From the IMG/VR virus record IMGVR_UViG_3300037587_000923, positions 18,046 to 82,045 of that record: a DNA stretch of 64,000 bases. One strand, given 5' to 3'. The translations under genes and the position numbers were made by a program. Source of the stretch: a virus. Shown here piece after piece: positions 56,169 to 63,951 of this stretch; position 1 is the stretch's first letter, and each line of letters begins with the position of its first letter. The notes under the pieces were generated by a model. The model saw only the letters and a program-made list of their open reading frames with translations, made no database searches and was not told the origin of the DNA.

Positions 56169-56771
56169 ATGAAGAAGAAAGCAGATAACGTAACAGAGGA
56201 ACTTTGCAAGAAACACCTAGCTTGCAAGCTCAGCAACGATGAGCTGCTTGAGGTAGGCCGTGAGCTGGGCAGGAGAGAGAACGATAAGCTCGCTCTGGAC
56301 GACGAGAAGAAAAAGGCCAATGCCGAGTTCAGCTCCAGAGAGAAGAGCATCAAGGCCGACATCGGCGTTCTTATTCACAAGATCAATACCGGCGAGGAGC
56401 ACAGGGAGGTCGAGTGCAATAATGTGATCAACTGGTCTGATAGGTCGAGACAGATCATCCGTCTTGATACCAACGAAGTTGTCCGGACAGATACCGTCTC
56501 TGAGGCCGATTGCCAAACTCGTCTCGATCTCAAAGAGAAGGAGATGAAAGAGGCCAAGAACGGACCATACGGTATATGGAATGGCGAGAAGTTTGTGGTG
56601 GACGACAAGAACGAAAGGCTCGAATACACCACGGTATCAGCTGCAGCCAACTATCTGGCCATGATGAGAAAGGAAGAGGGCGTGACTCTCACTGTTGAAC
56701 CTATCTCCTCCAAGGATCTAACCGAGAAGGTCGGTGACCAGACGGAAGAGAGCGATAAAGATAAAGGGTAG
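56169..56771 (+). CDS. Phage coiled-coil hypothetical protein
   Basis: 200 residues, AGGAGGAAGAGG site. Residues 1-85 are helical (ELCKKHLACKLSNDELLEVG, EKKKANAEFSSREKSIKADI); the middle has beta segments with CNNVINWSDRSRQIIRLDTN; the end is acidic. Such proteins are frequent in phage early regions, function unknown. Confidence 0.65.
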   Translation: MKKKADNVTEELCKKHLACKLSNDELLEVGRELGRRENDKLALDDEKKKANAEFSSREKSIKADIGVLIHKINTGEEHREVECNNVINWSDRSRQIIRLDTNEVVRTDTVSEADCQTRLDLKEKEMKEAKNGPYGIWNGEKFVVDDKNERLEYTTVSAAANYLAMMRKEEGVTLTVEPISSKDLTEKVGDQTEESDKDKG

Positions 56772-56824
56772 AGGTCTGCAGGGATGAAGGTACTTTTACC
56801 CAAGATAACTGAGAAATTAGTTGA

Positions 56825-58050
56825 CATTTATTTCTCACAAGATTAATATTGTTTTTGTGAAAACAAGATATACATTTAGGTTTTATCCTACTCAAGAGCA
56901 AGAACAATCTCTTGTCAAGACTTTCGGTTGTGTTCGTGTTGTATATAACAACGCACTTCGAGCCAGAATCGATGCTTGGCATAATGGTGAGAAAGTAAAC
57001 TATAACCAGTCTTCTGCTGCGCTTACACTTCTTAAAAAAGAAGCTGAATTTATGTGGCTCAATGAAGTGTCCTGCGTTCCTTTACAGCAAAGCCTTAGAC
57101 ATCTACAAGTAGCATTCAAAAACTTCTTTGATAAGCGGTCCAAGCATCCTACTTTTAAGTCTAAGCGATCCAGGCAGAGCGCTGAATATACTTGCTCAGC
57201 TTTTAAGTGGGATAGTGGCAATCGAAATCTCACCATTGCCAAACTTGGTAGACTTAAAGTGAAGTGGAGCAGGAGCTTCCAGAGTAACCCCACTACAGTC
57301 ACGATATCCAAGGACTGTAGTGGGAGGTACTTTGTTTCGCTTGTTCTCGATGAAGCTGTCGACCTTATACCTATGACCGGGAAGAGTATAGGTATAGATG
57401 TTGGCATAAACCGTCTTGCTACGCTTAGCAATGGCGAACGTATCCCTAACCCAAGGCATACAACGAAGTTTGCCAATAAACTTGCCAAAGAACAGAGGAG
57501 GCTTGCCAAAAAAACCAAAGGAAGCGGGAGATGGAACAAGCAGCGACTCCGTGTTGCAAAAGTTCACGCCAAAATAGCAGACTCTCGCAAAGATCATTTG
57601 AATAAAGTTACTATCGATTTGGTTAAGCGCTTTGATCTTATTTGTATCGAAGACCTGAATGTTAGAGGCATGGTAAAAAACCATCGCCTTGCCAAGCATA
57701 TCTCGGATGTTTCCTTTGGTACTTTTAGGGCAATGCTCGAGTATAAAGCCCTATGGCATGGCAAGGAAGTGGTTGCTATTGATCGTTTTTTTCCCTCCAG
57801 CAAAAGATGCTCCGCTTGCGGGTTTGTAGCATCCAAAATGCCTTTGGATGTACGTGAGTGGACATGCACAAATTGCGGTGCATGTCACGATCGTGATGAA
57901 AACGCAGCACACAATATACATGCGGTCGGGCAGACCGTCAAAGCACGCGGAGAAAACGTAAGACTTTCTTAGGCTTCGGCTTAACAAAGCAATTTTCTAT
58001 GAAACGTGAACCACTTAATAGCTAAGTATTAAGACCCCTCGACTTTCAAG
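56825..58050 (+). mobile_element. IS200/IS605-type TnpB-only element
   Basis: About 1.23 kb, no TnpA. Left boundary follows TTGAC (56,821-56,825), a TAM-like pentanucleotide; a left hairpin TCACAA/TTGTGA lies at 56,834-56,860. The right end has a 7-bp hairpin CTTAATA/TATTAAG (58,014-58,033) and ends ACTTTCAAG. Boundaries may be off by one or two bases. Movement would need a TnpA in trans. Confidence 0.8.
56857..57972 (+). CDS. tnpB: TnpB RNA-guided nuclease (OrfB, IS200/IS605)
   Basis: 371 residues from GTG 56857 (VKTRYTFRFYPTQEQEQSLV, the usual TnpB start). RuvC-I Asp in SIGIDVGINRLATL (about 181), RuvC-II Glu in LICIEDLNVRGMVK (about 265), zinc ribbon CSACGF and CTNCG, and RuvC-III in HDRDENAAHNI. 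All catalytic residues are present, so it is probably active. TnpB cuts DNA next to a TAM under guidance of a reRNA made from the element's 3' end. Confidence 0.93.
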   Translation: MKTRYTFRFYPTQEQEQSLVKTFGCVRVVYNNALRARIDAWHNGEKVNYNQSSAALTLLKKEAEFMWLNEVSCVPLQQSLRHLQVAFKNFFDKRSKHPTFKSKRSRQSAEYTCSAFKWDSGNRNLTIAKLGRLKVKWSRSFQSNPTTVTISKDCSGRYFVSLVLDEAVDLIPMTGKSIGIDVGINRLATLSNGERIPNPRHTTKFANKLAKEQRRLAKKTKGSGRWNKQRLRVAKVHAKIADSRKDHLNKVTIDLVKRFDLICIEDLNVRGMVKNHRLAKHISDVSFGTFRAMLEYKALWHGKEVVAIDRFFPSSKRCSACGFVASKMPLDVREWTCTNCGACHDRDENAAHNIHAVGQTVKARGENVRLS

Positions 58051-58070
58051 GGAGGATGCCAACTCTGCGC
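57850..58070 (+). ncRNA. Predicted TnpB guide RNA (omega/reRNA) and guide
   Basis: By analogy with characterised TnpB systems, the RNA scaffold spans the 3' end of tnpB and the right end, including the CTTAATA/TATTAAG hairpin, and the guide is the host sequence just outside (about 58,051-58,070, starting GGAGGATGCC). Limits are inferred, not seen. Confidence 0.5.
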
Positions 58071-58175
58071 TGATCATTCCAAGCGTACCGAAGGTATGGA
58101 TATTATAGAGACTTGGGAGTGTAAGCAGAGCGTTATCAAGCTGAACCAACCACAAAGACCACGTAAGAGGTAATC

Positions 58176-58511
58176 ATGCAGGAAGTTTTAGTCGAGCCAG
58201 AATCTATATCAGGATATTGCGAGCCATTCAAGACCGATTACATTACGGTAGATAGCTGTAAGGCCAGAAAGGTAATTGCGGTCCGAGGCAGGGATACTAC
58301 CTTGAGAAGATGCAAGAAGTGTCCCGGTCTTCTCGAGAGCAAGGGGAGCAATAAGCGTATAGGGCAATCCAACACAGAGCCGCCAGCCAGACCCTCACGT
58401 ATAGGTTGGTGTGATGATTGTCGTAAGCACCACTCTAAATGCACGAGGTTCAGCGTCAACATGAACCTGTGTTCGGCTTGCTATCAGAGATCGAGGCGGA
58501 GGGAAAAATAA
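58176..58511 (+). CDS. Cysteine-rich hypothetical protein
   Basis: 111 residues. CKARKVIAVRGRDTTLRRCK then KCPGLLE, and a second cluster WCDDCRKHHSKCTRF and LCSACYQRSRRR: two zinc-binding clusters and a basic tail. It starts two bases after the interrupted gene. The stop overlaps the next ATG (TAATG). Confidence 0.65.
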   Translation: MQEVLVEPESISGYCEPFKTDYITVDSCKARKVIAVRGRDTTLRRCKKCPGLLESKGSNKRIGQSNTEPPARPSRIGWCDDCRKHHSKCTRFSVNMNLCSACYQRSRRREK

Positions 58512-59017
58512 TGGATCTATTTGGATACAAGTCAGCCGACTTTTCGGCTTGCAGAAAATACCGGTATACACTATGGCGCTGGTGGGATAAGTCCAAGCCT
58601 TATGCTATGTTCGTTTGCCTTAATCCCAGTATCGCAGATGAGATCCAGGACGATCCTACTGTCCGGAGATGCATTAACTTCTCTCGTGACTGGGGGTATG
58701 GGGGTTTTGTAATGACAAATATCTTTGCATACAGGGCCACGGATCCGAAGGAGATGAAGAAGTATTACGAGAACCTCGGCCCTAAGGAATTGACTACCGA
58801 TCTGGCCAGTAATGCCGTCCATCTTATCAAGCTCTCAAGGAAGGCAGGTGTGATTGTTGCTGCATGGGGGACGCACGGAGCATTTATGAACAGAGGAGAC
58901 CGGGTATCAAAACTGATCCCAGGGATGAAGTGTCTCAAGATAACAAAGGGCGGCTTTCCTCAGCACCCATTGTACCTGGCGAAGGATAGTGAGCTGATAG
59001 ATTTTAATGGGAGGTAA
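58511..59017 (+). CDS. DUF1643-family protein
   Basis: 168 residues from ATG 58511. Pattern of DUF1643: YRYTLWRWWDKSKPYAMFVC, LNPSIADEIQDDPTVRRCIN, FSRDWGYGGFVMTNIFAYRA, then VIVAAWGTHG and KCLKITKGGFPQHPLYL. The fold is uracil-glycosylase-like by general belief, but activity is not established. Phage role unknown. Confidence 0.85.
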   Translation: MDLFGYKSADFSACRKYRYTLWRWWDKSKPYAMFVCLNPSIADEIQDDPTVRRCINFSRDWGYGGFVMTNIFAYRATDPKEMKKYYENLGPKELTTDLASNAVHLIKLSRKAGVIVAAWGTHGAFMNRGDRVSKLIPGMKCLKITKGGFPQHPLYLAKDSELIDFNGR

Positions 59018-59019
59018 TT

Positions 59020-59457
59020 GTGGCAATACTAAACTACACAACATCCATATCTACCGAGAAGACCGCATCAGAGATACAGAAGAAGCTGGCGATGGCCGGA
59101 GCCCAAGCGGTGCTATGTGAATACGACGAAGACGGCGTTATGAAATCTATGTCGTTCCGGATTGGGACACAACATGGTCTCGTTTCATTTAGGCTGCCAG
59201 CCAATATCGCGGGGGTTTACCATAGTCTCGAGAGAGACGATAAGGTTCCGAAGAGATACAAGACTTCTGACCAAGCTGCAAAGGTGGCATGGAGAATACT
59301 CAAGGACTGGATCGAAGCACAGCTCGCCATCATAGAGGCAGGTATGGCGGAGATGACAGAAGTATTCCTTCCTTATGCTCAGGACAGGGAAGGCCGCACT
59401 ATGTACGAGGTATTCAAAGAAGGTAAATTGAAGATGATTACTGAAGGGAGGAGCTAA
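59020..59457 (+). CDS. Hypothetical protein
   Basis: 145 residues from GTG 59020 with GGGAGGTAATT. TEKTASEIQKKLAMAGAQAV, then a beta stretch (MKSMSFRIGTQHGLVSFRLP) and a helix; similar proteins sit in many phage early regions. The stop overlaps the next start. Confidence 0.65.
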   Translation: MAILNYTTSISTEKTASEIQKKLAMAGAQAVLCEYDEDGVMKSMSFRIGTQHGLVSFRLPANIAGVYHSLERDDKVPKRYKTSDQAAKVAWRILKDWIEAQLAIIEAGMAEMTEVFLPYAQDREGRTMYEVFKEGKLKMITEGRS

Positions 59458-59672
59458 TGGCCGTATCGTTTAGCTGTAAATGTGAGGAAAGGAAGAAGCC
59501 TGTAAAGGAACGCAACTGGGCCGTCTGGCAGCGACATTGCCACCACTCAGCCTTTGCCGGTTACCACAAGACCCCTTCAGACTATAGCACCGTAAAATGT
59601 TATACATGTGGTGCTATCGGCAGAACGAAGGCCGCTTATGTCCATAGCTTAAAGGACGCAACTTTTAACTAG
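59457..59672 (+). CDS. Small zinc-binding hypothetical protein
   Basis: 71 residues. FSCKCEERKKP, RHCHHSAFAGY and VKCYTCGAIGRTK give a Cys/His-rich fold. Role unknown. Tight spacing to the Toprim gene. Confidence 0.65.
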   Translation: MAVSFSCKCEERKKPVKERNWAVWQRHCHHSAFAGYHKTPSDYSTVKCYTCGAIGRTKAAYVHSLKDATFN

Positions 59673-59681
59673 GAGGTAACA

Positions 59682-60545
59682 TTGGACGAATTTACTAGAA
59701 GCTGGATAATAGAAAACGGAGTGCCGATCGTGCAGAGCTATGGCGACACCCTAACAATAAGGGCCCTGCACTATAGACTGGTTGCCATAGGCATGACCAA
59801 CTCCACTCAACACTACAAGAGAGTCGTAGCTGCCATGGGTAAAGCCCGGTGGGACGGCTTGCTTTCTTTCGATGCTTTCAGAGATCTCGACAGGGATGTG
59901 ATAGGCGAAACTAAGTATGAAGTTACCGACGTCGACGAAGGCATAGCGGAGGCAAAGAAGCAAATAGGTCTCTGGATGAAGAACTACTACAAGAACAGGT
60001 GGGAGAATCAGCCCAAGTACGTGGAGGTCTTTATAGAGAAGAAGGCCCTGCAAGGTGTGTTCGAGGGGCCATGTCGGAGCAATAGGGTGGCGCTCGCTCC
60101 CTGCAAAGGATACCCCAGTCTGACGTATATGCATGACGCCGCTAACCGTATGATAGGAGCGGAGTCACAAGGCAAGGAGACTATCATCCTGTACTTCGGT
60201 GATTACGATCCGAGTGGTGAGGATATCCCTCGGAGTATCCAAGAGACCATGCTGAGGATGGGAGCTGATGTCCGAGTGGAAAGGATCCTCCTTCTCGAGG
60301 AGCACGTCCGGGCATGGGGCTTACCACCTGCTCCAACCAAACTGACTGACTCCAGGTCAAAGGCATGGAATGGTCTCGGTCAGGTAGAGCTCGATGCGGT
60401 TGAACCAAACAAGCTCAAGGATATAGTAAGCGATGCGATCGACGAACACTTCGATTATGGTCTGTACGATGAGCTTAAAGATCAAGAGGAGGAGGAAGGC
60501 GAGCAGTACAAGGAAGAGCTTAAAGAGTTTGTGAAAGGATTGTAG
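59682..60545 (+). CDS. Stand-alone Topo VI-A / Spo11-like Toprim protein
   Basis: 287 residues from TTG 59682 with AGGAGGTAA. Winged-helix part with a probable catalytic Tyr 31 in TIRALHYRLVAIGM (compare the R..YY pattern of Topo VI-A), Toprim Glu 119 in VEVFIEKKAL and DxD 174-176 in YFGDYDPSGEDIPRSI. No Topo VI-B partner is in the window. Relatives called mini-A are known in mobile elements, from memory. May make breaks or transfer strands in phage replication. C-terminal tail acidic. Confidence 0.75.
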   Translation: MDEFTRSWIIENGVPIVQSYGDTLTIRALHYRLVAIGMTNSTQHYKRVVAAMGKARWDGLLSFDAFRDLDRDVIGETKYEVTDVDEGIAEAKKQIGLWMKNYYKNRWENQPKYVEVFIEKKALQGVFEGPCRSNRVALAPCKGYPSLTYMHDAANRMIGAESQGKETIILYFGDYDPSGEDIPRSIQETMLRMGADVRVERILLLEEHVRAWGLPPAPTKLTDSRSKAWNGLGQVELDAVEPNKLKDIVSDAIDEHFDYGLYDELKDQEEEEGEQYKEELKEFVKGL

Positions 60546-60555
60546 AGGAGGGACC

Positions 60556-60953
60556 ATGAAGAAGTTTCTATCAGTACTGGCGGATGAGCTTAGGACTGAA
60601 GGTGAGAGGATAGCACAACAAGGCGATGGCCTTATGGGAGTAGTGGGGGTGGAGGCGGCTATATTCGGGACTATATCCGGAACAATGGGTGCTCTGGCCA
60701 ACTGCATCGAGCTGCACTGGAGAAGATCGACGATGAAGATATATGCATTAAGTGTGGAGGTCAAAATATCCATGTGGGTTTCCACAAAGATCTCTATGCT
60801 TGTGGTAGTGGCGATTCAAGGGAACATCTCCACTACACCTGTCCATGCGGACATAACTGGACAGAGCCCACTAAAGACGCTGCAAACTATAGCTCAAATG
60901 CCAGCGATATGGAAGCCGGCACGCTAAAATCTTCTAATTGCTCAGTTAAATGA
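60556..60953 (+). CDS. Zinc-ribbon protein with an internal frameshift
   Basis: From ATG 60556 one frame runs MKKFLSVLADELRTEGERIA onward, but after the G-run at 60,645-60,649 the convincing coding frame is one base back: EKIDDEDICIKCGGQNIHVG then HYTCPCGHNWTEP (two CxxC), stop TGA 60951-60953. That second frame has no start codon of its own. Either a programmed -1 shift or an indel (natural or from assembly) joins the two. Confidence 0.55.
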
Positions 60954-60990
60954 AATTACTTTTGCACATCTTTTTCAAAGGAGTCTCGAG

Positions 60991-61245
60991 ATGACAGAGG
61001 GTGAACGTATCGCCGAGGAAGTCTTCAACACCATGGATGGTAAGGTCAAGTGTAGGAATTGTGGTAAGTGGAAGCCTCAACGGAACATACTTCCTGCCGG
61101 GGTATGCTGGGCATGCATAATAATACCCATAGAGAGTACGCTTGGTATAGAAGTAGAACCTGCAAAAGCAAGGACTAGGCTGATGGGAGACTTCAGTGCG
61201 AAAGTTATACACACAGGCACCCTTATGAAGAGCATCAAAGCATGA
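60991..61245 (+). CDS. Small CxxC protein, right-end family member 1
   Basis: 84 residues. GERIAEEVFNTMDGKVKCRN then CGKWKP and VCWACI. Same pattern (IAxxV...M.G...C..C) as six genes downstream. Stop overlaps the next start. Role unknown. Confidence 0.7.
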   Translation: MTEGERIAEEVFNTMDGKVKCRNCGKWKPQRNILPAGVCWACIIIPIESTLGIEVEPAKARTRLMGDFSAKVIHTGTLMKSIKA

Positions 61246-61397
61246 CTGACGACGAGAAGATAGCAGAGGAAGTGAGTGAAGCTATGAAGGAACTTATAGT
61301 ATGCCCTCTCTGCAAAAAGGAATTCAGGAAACCGGATGAGGAAGATGACACCCTCTTTCTTGATGGAAAACCCTGGTGTGGGTGCCTACCTTTCTGA
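61242..61397 (+). CDS. Small CxxC protein, right-end family member 2
   Basis: 51 residues from ATG 61242 (ATGA overlap). DDEKIAEEVSEAMKELIVCP, LCKKEF and WCGC. Shortest of the family. Translationally coupled. Confidence 0.65.
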   Translation: MTDDEKIAEEVSEAMKELIVCPLCKKEFRKPDEEDDTLFLDGKPWCGCLPF

Positions 61398-61398
61398 T

Positions 61399-61611
61399 AT
61401 GAGTAGAGATCAAGACATAGCGGATAGAGTTTCCAAGACTATGCTTGGGTACAAAAAATGCCCTAAATGTGAAGATCTCTTCAATCCACTTGCTCTGACT
61501 TTAGATCTCTGCCCTAAGTGCTTTGAGTTAGTTAAATGGGATGGCCCAGGCTCTAATCCGATGCATAATATCATAGAAGCAATAGTGGAGATGAAGAAGA
61601 ATATTGGATAG
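61399..61611 (+). CDS. Small CxxC protein, right-end family member 3
   Basis: 70 residues from ATG 61399, two bases after the previous stop. RDQDIADRVSKTMLGYKKCP, KCEDLF and LCPKCF: a two-pair zinc ribbon. The next gene starts inside its end. Confidence 0.7.
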   Translation: MSRDQDIADRVSKTMLGYKKCPKCEDLFNPLALTLDLCPKCFELVKWDGPGSNPMHNIIEAIVEMKKNIG

Positions 61612-61855
61612 AGATCAAAACATAGCTGACGAAGTCTATAGGGCCATGTCGGGGCTGAAGATCTGCAGTCGATGCAAGAAGGAGTTTAAGCCTATAGCTT
61701 CAGAGGATATCTGCTGCATGCTCCCAATGGAAGTTGCCGCTATGGCAATGGCTCACGCCATAAAGAGGGCTGGTGTTTCATCAGTACAGGCGGCTAGGGC
61801 CTTTGAGGGAGTGAGTAAGGCTATGAGTAAGATAACTATAAACAAGGAGGATTGA
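61604..61855 (+). CDS. Small CxxC protein, right-end family member 4
   Basis: 83 residues from TTG 61604 overlapping the previous stop. RDQNIADEVYRAMSGLKICS, RCKKEF. The second half differs from other members (helical, MAMAHAIKRAGVSS) with only one more CC pair. Confidence 0.68.
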   Translation: MDRDQNIADEVYRAMSGLKICSRCKKEFKPIASEDICCMLPMEVAAMAMAHAIKRAGVSSVQAARAFEGVSKAMSKITINKED

Positions 61856-61856
61856 T

Positions 61857-62240
61857 ATGGGAGTAGGAATGCCGGAGCACTTATTGCTTCATGAGTTTGG
61901 GTCACAGATAATGGGAGCCTTCGATGAGGTACCCTATCATGTGGGGTCGTCTTTAACCAAGAAGAGGGGCTGGAGAGATGTGGACGTGAGGCTGATGCTT
62001 CCTGACGACAAGTACGAAGCCATGGGGCTGGGTGACCCTAAACATCCACACGAAAACCCGAAGTGGGTGTCGCTGGTTATGGCGTACTCGGCTCTCGGCC
62101 GGCAGATAACCGGTCTCCCTATAGACTTCCAGATACAGCAGTTTACTCTGGCCAATGAGCTATACCCCAAAGGAAAGACCAGAATAAGATCAGCTATAGG
62201 GTTTGTTCCGTTAAGGATAGAGAGGCTAAATAGTAAATGA
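61857..62240 (+). CDS. Hypothetical protein with nucleotidyltransferase-like segment
   Basis: 127 residues. YHVGSSLTKKRGWRDVDVRL has the GS...DxD look of a minimal nucleotidyltransferase, followed by LMLPDDKY. The rest (SLVMAYSALGRQITGLPIDF) could complete a small alpha/beta domain. Weak but suggestive. It overlaps the Dam gene start. Confidence 0.5.
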   Translation: MGVGMPEHLLLHEFGSQIMGAFDEVPYHVGSSLTKKRGWRDVDVRLMLPDDKYEAMGLGDPKHPHENPKWVSLVMAYSALGRQITGLPIDFQIQQFTLANELYPKGKTRIRSAIGFVPLRIERLNSK

Positions 62241-62752
62241 GTGGAATGTTCGGGCAGAAGAGGGAGCAATCCAAACACAAGAGCGTTGAGTGGTATACGC
62301 CCGCCTGGGTATTCGAAGAGCTGGGATTAGAATTCGACATGGATCCAGCCAGCCCTCACGATATGGAGAGCCAGGTACCGGCCAAGAAAAAGTACACTAT
62401 CTTCGACGACGGGCTCAAGAAGCCTTGGTACGGGAGAGTATGGCTGAATCCTCCCTACGGCCCTAAGATATCAGTGTGGATGCGACGCCTCATTCAACAT
62501 GGTAATGGCATCGCCTTCGTCTTCAGTCGTACTGACGCCCAGTGGTGCCAGGAGGCTCTTAAGTCCGCTACCGCAATACTATTCTTGGCCGGCAGAGTTG
62601 AATTCATACCGGGTCTCGAGAACCAGCACAAGAAGAGCCGTTGCGGCGCCGGTACCGTCCTCTTCGCTTTCGGAGAAGAATGTGCCGAGGCATTGAAGAA
62701 GTTAAGCGATCGAGGCGTGTATATTAGGAAGGGGTCAAATGCCCGAAAGTGA
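62237..62752 (+). CDS. dam: Phage N6-adenine DNA methyltransferase (Dam family)
   Basis: 171 residues matching the phage Dam family (pfam05869 type): VEWYTPAWVFEELGLEFDMD, PASPHDMES, WLNPPYGPKISVWMRRLIQ with the catalytic NPPY, then FVFSRTDAQWCQ and FLAGRVEFIPG. It would methylate phage DNA against host restriction or mark it for replication timing. The symbol is by family only. Confidence 0.9.
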   Translation: MSGMFGQKREQSKHKSVEWYTPAWVFEELGLEFDMDPASPHDMESQVPAKKKYTIFDDGLKKPWYGRVWLNPPYGPKISVWMRRLIQHGNGIAFVFSRTDAQWCQEALKSATAILFLAGRVEFIPGLENQHKKSRCGAGTVLFAFGEECAEALKKLSDRGVYIRKGSNARK

Positions 62753-62984
62753 AGGACCCTTCACGAGCGGTACAACATTGACCGAGGAGGAAATTGCTGA
62801 TGCAGTCGCCGGTACCATGATGGGCTATGAGGAATGTTGTGAGTGTCACCGATATTTTCCTCCAGCTAATCTTATTAATGCTACTACATTGGCCATATTC
62901 CCAGACAATGAGATACCGTTCAAGGCATGTGGGCTATGCTTTGATAAAATAGTTAAACGTGGTGATGCATGGCCGAGAGAGTGA
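62739..62984 (+). CDS. Small CxxC protein, right-end family member 5
   Basis: 81 residues. LTEEEIADAVAGTMMGYEEC, CECHRYFPP and a later CGLCF. Overlaps Dam by 14 bases and the next member by 16. Same family pattern. Confidence 0.7.
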   Translation: MPESEGPFTSGTTLTEEEIADAVAGTMMGYEECCECHRYFPPANLINATTLAIFPDNEIPFKACGLCFDKIVKRGDAWPRE

Positions 62985-63289
62985 ACACAACCGACGAGAG
63001 TGTAGCTGACGCAGTGGCGGCTGCGATGGCTGGGAAAGATTGGTGTAGCGCTTGCTGTAAATCCTATGAGCCAGGACTTCTTTTAGATACTAACCAGGAA
63101 AAATCAGTGTGCCCCTATTGTGGCTTAGGCCTCCTCCTGGTGACAACAATGATCAGCCCGGCCGATATTCAAGAACTATATTCCTTGCTAGGCCCGAACT
63201 GGGTCAGAATGAGGGCGGCATGTGACCTGTTTAATAAAGGATTTAAGCTTACAAGGGTGCGGTCAATGATTTTGGCAGGGAAGATATGA
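62969..63289 (+). CDS. Small CxxC protein, right-end family member 6
   Basis: 106 residues. TDESVADAVAAAMAGKDWCS, ACCKSYEPG and VCPYCGLG; it has an added helical C-terminal part (LFNKGFKLTRVRSMILAGKI). Stop overlaps the next start. Confidence 0.68.
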   Translation: MAERVNTTDESVADAVAAAMAGKDWCSACCKSYEPGLLLDTNQEKSVCPYCGLGLLLVTTMISPADIQELYSLLGPNWVRMRAACDLFNKGFKLTRVRSMILAGKI

Positions 63290-63516
63290 CTGACGACGCT
63301 GAAATAGCAGCAGCTGTTTTCGGGGTCCTTGCCGATGAGAAGCAATGCCCTCGCTGTAAAGAGTTCTTTCCTGACAAGGAGCTACGGTTCCGCTATGAGG
63401 AGTGTGACTATGATCACACCTTGAAGAAGAGTATTCACTGTTACCCATGCTTCAAAGAGCATTTCCCGGGCATGATAGGCTTCAACTTGGAGACAGACTA
63501 CATAAAAATAAAGTAA
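63286..63516 (+). CDS. Small CxxC protein, right-end family member 7
   Basis: 76 residues. DDAEIAAAVFGVLADEKQCP, RCKEFFPD and HCYPCFKEHFPG. The last gene of the right-hand early operon; a G-poor, C-rich sequence follows. Confidence 0.7.
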   Translation: MTDDAEIAAAVFGVLADEKQCPRCKEFFPDKELRFRYEECDYDHTLKKSIHCYPCFKEHFPGMIGFNLETDYIKIK

Positions 63517-63951
63517 TCTCCATCATTCCCTATCCCTTAATCCCTATCCACAAAGAAGCCCACCATATCCTCCCTGTACGAACACCCCTACCTGAATACC
63601 AATACACCCCTAAAGCCATCTAAACCGCTTAGAACGCAAATACGGAGTTCACCCCCTATTTAACCCCTCCTCACTGATCAGATAGTTAAAAACCATGGAC
63701 AGTCCACGATTTACACCGCGAAAACACTTCTAAAACCCTACAGGAAAGGGATGGGGAAACCCTACTGCAGAGCTGATCTCTGGACATGACATTGCGGTGA
63801 AAATTAAGGAGAGTCCTATAGGTTGAGAGCAGTGGCGGTATATCAAGTCAGATAACGGGGGGTGATTATAAAGAATAATCATGCCCACATAGAGAAAACA
63901 AATAGTAGATATATAGAAAGTAAATACTTAAAAAGAAAGTGAGGAGTTAAG
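63517..63951. other. Non-coding region with C-rich stretch and short repeats
   Basis: 435 bases without a convincing gene. 63,517-63,630 is C-rich with very few G on the + strand (CCCTATCCCTTAATCCCTAT), as in Rho-loading (rut) sites after operons. Further right lie a direct repeat AAACCCTAC (63,733 and 63,757), a palindrome TGGACAGTCCA and ribosome-free AT-rich sequence before the last gene. May be a terminator region or part of an origin. Confidence 0.5.

Larger units (their letters stand above)
56784..58173 (+). pseudogene. Small gene interrupted by the TnpB element
   Basis: ATG 56784 reads MKVLLPKITEKLVD and is then broken at about 56,825; the same frame resumes at 58,051 with GGCQLCADHSKRTEGMDI and ends NQPQRPRKR, TAA 58171-58173. 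Joined, it makes a 54-residue protein with one CxxC. Nothing else separates the halves but the element. Confidence 0.7.
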
